From JAVBOO01 sp031550435 (GTDB lineage Bacteria > Bacillota > Clostridia > Lachnospirales > WRAX01): a stretch of DNA of 64,000 bases. This document shows, piece after piece, positions 59,467 through 64,000 of this stretch. The stretch covers positions 1 to 64,000 of the forward strand of contig JAVBOO010000024.1 in the NCBI GenBank assembly GCA_031550435.1, given 5' to 3'. How positions within the stretch are numbered: the first letter of the stretch is position 1; each line of letters opens with the position of its first letter. The position numbers were made by a program, and so were the translations under genes. The notes under the pieces are model-generated. The model had not been told where the DNA came from and ran no database searches. It saw only the letters and a list, made by a program, of their open reading frames with translations.

Positions 59467-60654
59467 ATGACTAAATTAACAGGTTTTTTAATCCGCAAGA
59501 ATCGAATTGAGCAAAATTATTCCCAAGAAGGACTTTGCAAGGGCATTTGCGTTGTATCCTACCTTAGCAAAATTGAGCAAGGGCTTGTTAATCCGAGCGA
59601 AGAAATAGTAGCCAAACTTTTTGAACGCCTTAAAATCTCATTTGTTTTTGATGAAGCCGAAATTGTTTCGGGAAGAAATATGTTAGATGATTTTTTTAAC
59701 AGAAAACTCTATGGTGAAAGCACAGCAGAGATTGAAGAAAAGATATGCGCAGAGGCGGAAATGTTTAAAAAAAGCGAGCTGTACATTAGCTACCATCTTT
59801 TTGTGTTGTTCAGTAATACACCGCTTGAAGAGGGACTTACCCGGCTTGAACCATTTATTGATTATATGAGTGACAAGGAAAAATATCTTTTCTATACCGC
59901 GAAAAGCAGGCAAAAAACCTCTTTTGATGAAAGAGTCGGCTTTCTGTTGAAAGCCGAGCAATATATGCGGCAATCATCATCAAAATATGCGTTGGCAAAG
60001 AGGTATCTTAAAGCCGGAAAATATCACGAAGCCGAAAGCTTTGCAAGCCAAGCGTTAAGCCTTGCCATTGAGGAAGGTAATGTTTATATGATGATTGAAA
60101 GCTCACTTCTTATCGGGCATTGTTACGCAAGCATAAATAATGTTCCTCTCATGCTCGAAAATTACGGATATGCGGAAAACCTTTCCCGCGGCGTTAATCC
60201 TGCGAAAAAGAAGGAGATAGATTATAATATCGGCGCTGTTTTCGTCAGCATTAAACGATATGATGAAGCTCTGCCGAGGCTGCTAAACTCAATTCCTGAT
60301 GAGGAAAACGATTTATCAGTAATGATCTGTCACAAACTGGCGATTGTATATTTCGAAAAGAACAATCCGATTGAAGGGCGAAAATGGCTTAATAAAGGCT
60401 ATGATGCTCTCAGTCGCAACCCAAATGGATTATACAAAAAAATGCTCGAACTCGTAGAAATGAGAAGTAACCCCGGTTATTTAGATTCAGATGGATATGA
60501 GAGCCTGCTTCTTGACGTATGTAAGAATGTCGGTATTCTGGGATATGGCTTTAAGATTTTCCACAACAAGTATTTGACCGAGTATTATACTCATAAGAGA
60601 AAATATAAAGAAGCATACGGAATCGCGCTGGAAATGATCGATTTTCTCGAATAA
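59467..60654 (+). CDS. XRE-family regulator with TPR-like repeats (RRNPP-like)
   Basis: A 395-residue protein. The N-terminal XRE helix-turn-helix (about residues 7-60) reads LIRKNRIEQNYSQEGLCKGI and YLSKIEQGLVNPSEEIVAKL. The rest is made of helical pairs of TPR type (e.g. KAGKYHEAESFASQALSLAI, RYDEALPRLLNSIP). This layout matches peptide-responsive RRNPP regulators (Rgg/PlcR/NprR), though no partner peptide gene is evident. Promoter and target genes are probably the ABC exporter genes downstream (inference). AGAGGTAGTT precedes the ATG. Confidence 0.86.
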   Translation: MTKLTGFLIRKNRIEQNYSQEGLCKGICVVSYLSKIEQGLVNPSEEIVAKLFERLKISFVFDEAEIVSGRNMLDDFFNRKLYGESTAEIEEKICAEAEMFKKSELYISYHLFVLFSNTPLEEGLTRLEPFIDYMSDKEKYLFYTAKSRQKTSFDERVGFLLKAEQYMRQSSSKYALAKRYLKAGKYHEAESFASQALSLAIEEGNVYMMIESSLLIGHCYASINNVPLMLENYGYAENLSRGVNPAKKKEIDYNIGAVFVSIKRYDEALPRLLNSIPDEENDLSVMICHKLAIVYFEKNNPIEGRKWLNKGYDALSRNPNGLYKKMLELVEMRSNPGYLDSDGYESLLLDVCKNVGILGYGFKIFHNKYLTEYYTHKRKYKEAYGIALEMIDFLE

Positions 60655-61072
60655 TGCGTTTTGACTCGCTTAACACAGATATTATAGTGATGATTTTCCC
60701 AAAACAGATAGGTTTACATGTCATAAGGCCTCTTGTATAATGAATGCAAGAGGCCTTTCATCGTAAATGGCAATGGTGTAAAACTCGAACTTTTCGCAGT
60801 ATTCCTGCGGAAGTTAAATAACGTATAAATACTTACGCGGTTACTTGGGCCGAGCAGAGCGTTTAGATACGCCGCAGCGCTTAGGTGCGGCGCATCTGCG
60901 TCTTAGCGAGTGAACAACAAAATATAGCGTTTTCCTATAATTTGTTGCCGAAGTAATAGAAATCCCGTTTTACGGGCTCTAGATTATAAAGGGCGAGAAG
61001 TTTTATACCCGATCATGAGTTAAAAACCGGTATTGCACCGTTGCCAAATGAATTTTTCAAGGGGGAAATATC
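60655..61072. repeat. Intergenic region with full family B repeat (about 60801-60960)
   Basis: A terminator-like stem AAGGCCTCTTG/CAAGAGGCCTT lies at 60725-60757 with a weak T-tail. About 60801-60960 is the longest family B copy: TTCCTGCGGAAGTTAAATAA, ATACTTACGCGGTTACTTGG, AGCGCTTAGGTGCGGCGC and the end TTGTTGCCGAAGTAATAG. No convincing signalling-peptide gene was found. Confidence 0.75.
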
Positions 61073-62902
61073 ATAGACACAAAACCGAAACCACCGATCC
61101 GATACCTTGTCCGTTATGCCTGGGACAATCATAAAATACTATTTCTAGTCTTTGCATTGAACTGCTTTTTCTGCGCGTTGTTACCTTATTCATCTATATA
61201 CACGTTGAAAATGCTTGTTGCCGAGCTTTCTAACGGAAAGAGCATTAGCACTGTTCTTTTCATATCTTTGGGTTATCTAATAGTCGCCGGAATTTCCGGC
61301 GGTCTTTTATCACTCATAAATTATAAATATATTCCAGAACTGAAAGAGCTGAGAAAGGGACTGTTAATGACCGTTCACGACAAGGCTTTGAGTCTGCCAT
61401 ACGAAGATACGGAAAACCCGGAAATCCTTAACAAGTACGAGCTTGCCTTTCGGGCTACGTCCAATTTCACAGACGGCGCGGAGGGTATCTATACAAAATT
61501 ATTCAGTCTTGGCGGTAGGCTCGCTTCTCTTTTTTTGTATATCGGTGTGCTGTCGATTTTGAATGCGGGTATAGGTATCATTATTTTGGTGAATACCTTT
61601 ATTGCGGGCCGGTTCGTTTATCGCTCATTAATGTACAGCTATTCAAGACGTACTGAAAAAGCTCCGCTTTATCGCCGCGAGAGATATTTGACAAGAATAA
61701 TGTCATACCCTGAATATGGCAAGGATATACGCATCTACAGCATTTCCGGTTGGCTAATGGATAAACTTACAATCATCCAATCTGCGATATTCGGAATTGA
61801 CAAGGATATTAAAACAAAAGAAATGCGCGCTTCTCTTGCCGATAGCATCGTTAGCACAATACGGGATTTAACCGTCTATACGTTACTGCTAATCAAATTT
61901 TTGGACAATAGCCTTTCAATGGCTGACCTTATCGCTTGTTTTTCGGCTGTAACAGCATTAAACGCCGTCATAAAACCACTGATTGACGAAACAATATTTA
62001 TTAAAGTAGAAAGTAAGAGAATAACCTATTTACAGTTGTTCTTGGCGCTTCCGGATGAAACAATACAATCCGGCGCGGCTATGCCTGACTTGAATGACGG
62101 ATTTACAATCGAATTTAAAAACCTTGGATTTTCCTACCCAAGAAGCGACAAGCCTGTTTTTGAAAATCTGAGTTTAACTATCAAGAAAGGTCAAAAACTG
62201 GCTGTCATAGGTATAAACGGCGCAGGCAAAACTACGCTCTTAAAACTTCTGCTTCGGATATACATACCGACAACGGGTGAAATTCTTCTCAACGGTGTTA
62301 ATATTGACCGGATAGACCTAAACGCTTATCGAAATTCGTTTTCATTTGTCTTGCAGGATATTAACCTGTATGCCGCAACACTTGAAGAAAATATTGCACT
62401 GACCGGCGCAGCTTTTGTTGACAGCCACAGAGCGCAGCAATGTCTTGAAAAGGCCGGGCTTGGCGAAAGACTCGCGAGGCTTGATAAGGGACTTAAATCG
62501 CAAGTGCTTAAACGCATACATAGCGACGGTGTTGAATTTTCGGGTGGTGAACGGCAAAAGCTAATAATTGCCCGCGCGCTTTACCGTAACAGCGAAGTGC
62601 TTATTATGGACGAGCCGACCGCCGCGCTTGACGCCTACGCGGAATTTGAGCTGTACAAAAATTTTGCGGAAATTTCTGCGGGGAAAACTTTAATTTTCGT
62701 TTCCCACAGGCTTGCCAGCACGCAGTTCTGCGATAAAATACTGTTACTGGACGGCGGAATTATCAGCGAGAGCGGAACACATGACGAGCTTATACAATTA
62801 GGCGGAAAGTACCGCGAAATGTTTGCTGCACAGATGAAGTATTATAAAGACGACACCACGGAAGGAGGGGCGCACAGTGAAGGAGTTGAAAAAGGAGCTT
62901 AG
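61073..62902 (+). CDS. ABC exporter half-transporter (ATPase fused to permease), ATA start
   Basis: A protein of about 609 residues with an N-terminal six-helix transmembrane domain (about residues 1-310) and a C-terminal ATPase: Walker A GINGAGKTTLLKLLLR, Q-loop SFVLQDINLYA, signature EFSGGERQKLIIARAL, Walker B LIMDEPTAALD, H-loop VSHRL. The open frame begins after a stop at 61049-61051. AAGGGGG (61059-61065) is seven bases before ATA at 61073; no ATG, GTG or TTG exists before the TTG at 61157, which would cut the first helix. The second half-transporter overlaps its 3' end. Confidence 0.88.
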   Translation: MDTKPKPPIRYLVRYAWDNHKILFLVFALNCFFCALLPYSSIYTLKMLVAELSNGKSISTVLFISLGYLIVAGISGGLLSLINYKYIPELKELRKGLLMTVHDKALSLPYEDTENPEILNKYELAFRATSNFTDGAEGIYTKLFSLGGRLASLFLYIGVLSILNAGIGIIILVNTFIAGRFVYRSLMYSYSRRTEKAPLYRRERYLTRIMSYPEYGKDIRIYSISGWLMDKLTIIQSAIFGIDKDIKTKEMRASLADSIVSTIRDLTVYTLLLIKFLDNSLSMADLIACFSAVTALNAVIKPLIDETIFIKVESKRITYLQLFLALPDETIQSGAAMPDLNDGFTIEFKNLGFSYPRSDKPVFENLSLTIKKGQKLAVIGINGAGKTTLLKLLLRIYIPTTGEILLNGVNIDRIDLNAYRNSFSFVLQDINLYAATLEENIALTGAAFVDSHRAQQCLEKAGLGERLARLDKGLKSQVLKRIHSDGVEFSGGERQKLIIARALYRNSEVLIMDEPTAALDAYAEFELYKNFAEISAGKTLIFVSHRLASTQFCDKILLLDGGIISESGTHDELIQLGGKYREMFAAQMKYYKDDTTEGGAHSEGVEKGA

Positions 62903-64000
62903 TGTACTCAGATATTTTGTAAAAGAAGTTTTTTCATTTTCCGGGAGTTATGTTTTTATCTCTCTTGTTTCTTCCGTTTTAAGTTCAATACTGCCGCTTG
63001 TTAATATTGTTTTCCCTAAATTGCTAATCGACGAGTTGTCAGGCGAACAAAGAATAAATAGTCTTATTGTGATTGTGGCTGTTATAGTATTCTCAAATTT
63101 TACGATTAGCGCGGTATTGTCTCTTATCAAGCGATTCACTGATTTGGGTGAACAACGGTTATCCAATCATTTTCAAGTCGCATACAACAGCAAGCTGATG
63201 AATGTATCATACGAAAAGATTGAAGACCCGGCATTTATCGATCTTAAGGAACGCGCGCTGTATCCTCTTACAATGCGCGGAAGTATACGAGAGCTTGTAG
63301 CGGTAATCCCAAAGGCGATAAGCCTTTTGATTACGCTTGTTGGCACAGTTTATATCATCATGACTTTTGATGTTGCAATTATCTTGCTGATGGTAGTTAT
63401 GGTTGCTGTCAATATCGTAATCACGGGACGCTTTCAGAAAAAAGAAATAGCGGCACAGAAAGAAACGATACGGCTTAACAAGAATTATAACTATTATCTT
63501 GACCTTGTTAGTGACCCGAAAGTTGGCTTGGAAGAACGTATCTATAATTTTAAGCCTTTTCTGCTTGGGCTTTTTACAGATTACAACCACGATATGAAAG
63601 TTGGTTTCAAGAAAATCCATTATTCACGACAAATGCCGGAAGGGTTGAAACGTCTTGTCGGTGCTTTACAGGGTTTTATCAGCTTTTTCTATGTCGCCCG
63701 GCAGACAATAACAGGCGGGTTGAGCCTTGGGCAATTCTCCATGTATATTTCTGCGGCGGCGGTATTTAACACAAGTTTGTTTGAGCTGTTCGGGCAGGTG
63801 CTTAGATTGCGTGAGCATTGCCGCTATCTTGAGGATTTCATGGAACTCGGCAATGTAGAAATCCAGAATCTACGCGGCGGAGAGTCCATTGAAACGATAG
63901 ATGAGATCAGGTTTGAAAATATATCGTTCAAGTACCCTAAGACCGAAAATTACATACTAAAAAACATCAATATGATAGTTAACCCCAAACAAAGCATTTC
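62877..64000 (+). CDS. ABC exporter half-transporter (partial, cut by window end)
   Basis: Open from a GTG at 62877 to the window end, 374 codons. The translation begins KELKKELSVLRYFVKEVFSF and has about five membrane helices, including SLVSSVLSSILPLVNIVFPK. The ATPase domain is starting (SFKYPKTENYILKNINM) but Walker A lies beyond the end. GGAGGGG precedes the GTG, which is inside the 3' end of the previous gene (26-base overlap). With that gene it should form a heterodimeric exporter. Confidence 0.85.
   Translation, partial: MKELKKELSVLRYFVKEVFSFSGSYVFISLVSSVLSSILPLVNIVFPKLLIDELSGEQRINSLIVIVAVIVFSNFTISAVLSLIKRFTDLGEQRLSNHFQVAYNSKLMNVSYEKIEDPAFIDLKERALYPLTMRGSIRELVAVIPKAISLLITLVGTVYIIMTFDVAIILLMVVMVAVNIVITGRFQKKEIAAQKETIRLNKNYNYYLDLVSDPKVGLEERIYNFKPFLLGLFTDYNHDMKVGFKKIHYSRQMPEGLKRLVGALQGFISFFYVARQTITGGLSLGQFSMYISAAAVFNTSLFELFGQVLRLREHCRYLEDFMELGNVEIQNLRGGESIETIDEIRFENISFKYPKTENYILKNINMIVNPKQSI

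Noticed and set aside
60690..60745. A 16-codon frame as a possible signalling peptide for the XRE-TPR regulator
   Set aside because: No RBS, no signal sequence, and it overlaps the terminator-like hairpin.

Overview
The window looks like chromosomal DNA of an endospore-forming member of the Clostridia, most likely an uncultured Oscillospirales-like anaerobe. Evidence: a complete spoIIIAA-AH operon, spmA/spmB, yabP-yabQ-divIC, a spore-photoproduct-lyase-like radical SAM protein, comFB, yqeG, yidC/jag, rubrerythrin and feoAB. The taxonomic call is an inference from gene content only. No rRNA, CRISPR array or recognisable oriC is present, and dnaA is not beside rpmH. Layout: 1-1762 is the edge of an integrated element with a large serine recombinase, followed by a methyltransferase. 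2652-12513 is a long minus-strand housekeeping block: rlmD-like, a two-ORF membrane-anchored Cas4-like nuclease, yhaM-like, plsY, der, DUF512 radical SAM, pgeF, yraN, an orphan FlhB C-terminal domain, rnhB and an SPL-like protein. 12857-15519 holds DUF445 and threonine aldolase. 15540-16080 is a decayed serine recombinase. 16087-25612 holds yabP/yabQ/divIC, tRNA-Arg, a DUF4364 regulator and the eight-gene spoIIIA operon. 26129-29267 holds glnS and spmAB. 29269-38741 holds lipid kinase, yebC, IMPACT, an HD-GYP-like protein, efp, aroK, comFB and yqeG. 38959-41748 is jag-yidC-yidD-rnpA-rpmH. 42342-50987 holds a Lys/Gln-rich-tailed protein, a eukaryotic-type hexokinase, a MacB-like ABC system with a large secreted partner, and an AT-hook XRE regulator. 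51608-59301 holds a CDF transporter, flavodoxin, ornithine-racemase-like enzyme, a GT-C-like membrane protein, feoBA and a Fur-box-controlled rubrerythrin. 59467-64000 is an XRE-TPR regulator followed by two half ABC exporters, the second cut by the window end. Nearly every long intergenic space is filled by one of at least four families of short, strongly palindromic dispersed repeats, called A, B, C and D here, plus a small palindrome E. Several copies are nested: D sits inside C with what looks like a 7-bp target duplication, and A sits inside B. This suggests non-autonomous mobile elements (MITE- or REP-like) whose mobilising enzyme is not in the window. The most unusual gene-level feature is the Cas4/RecB-type nuclease whose motifs are divided over two overlapping genes by a transmembrane hairpin, translationally coupled to an RNA exonuclease and an rRNA methyltransferase. 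Many genes use TTG or GTG starts, and one ABC exporter gene appears to begin at ATA.
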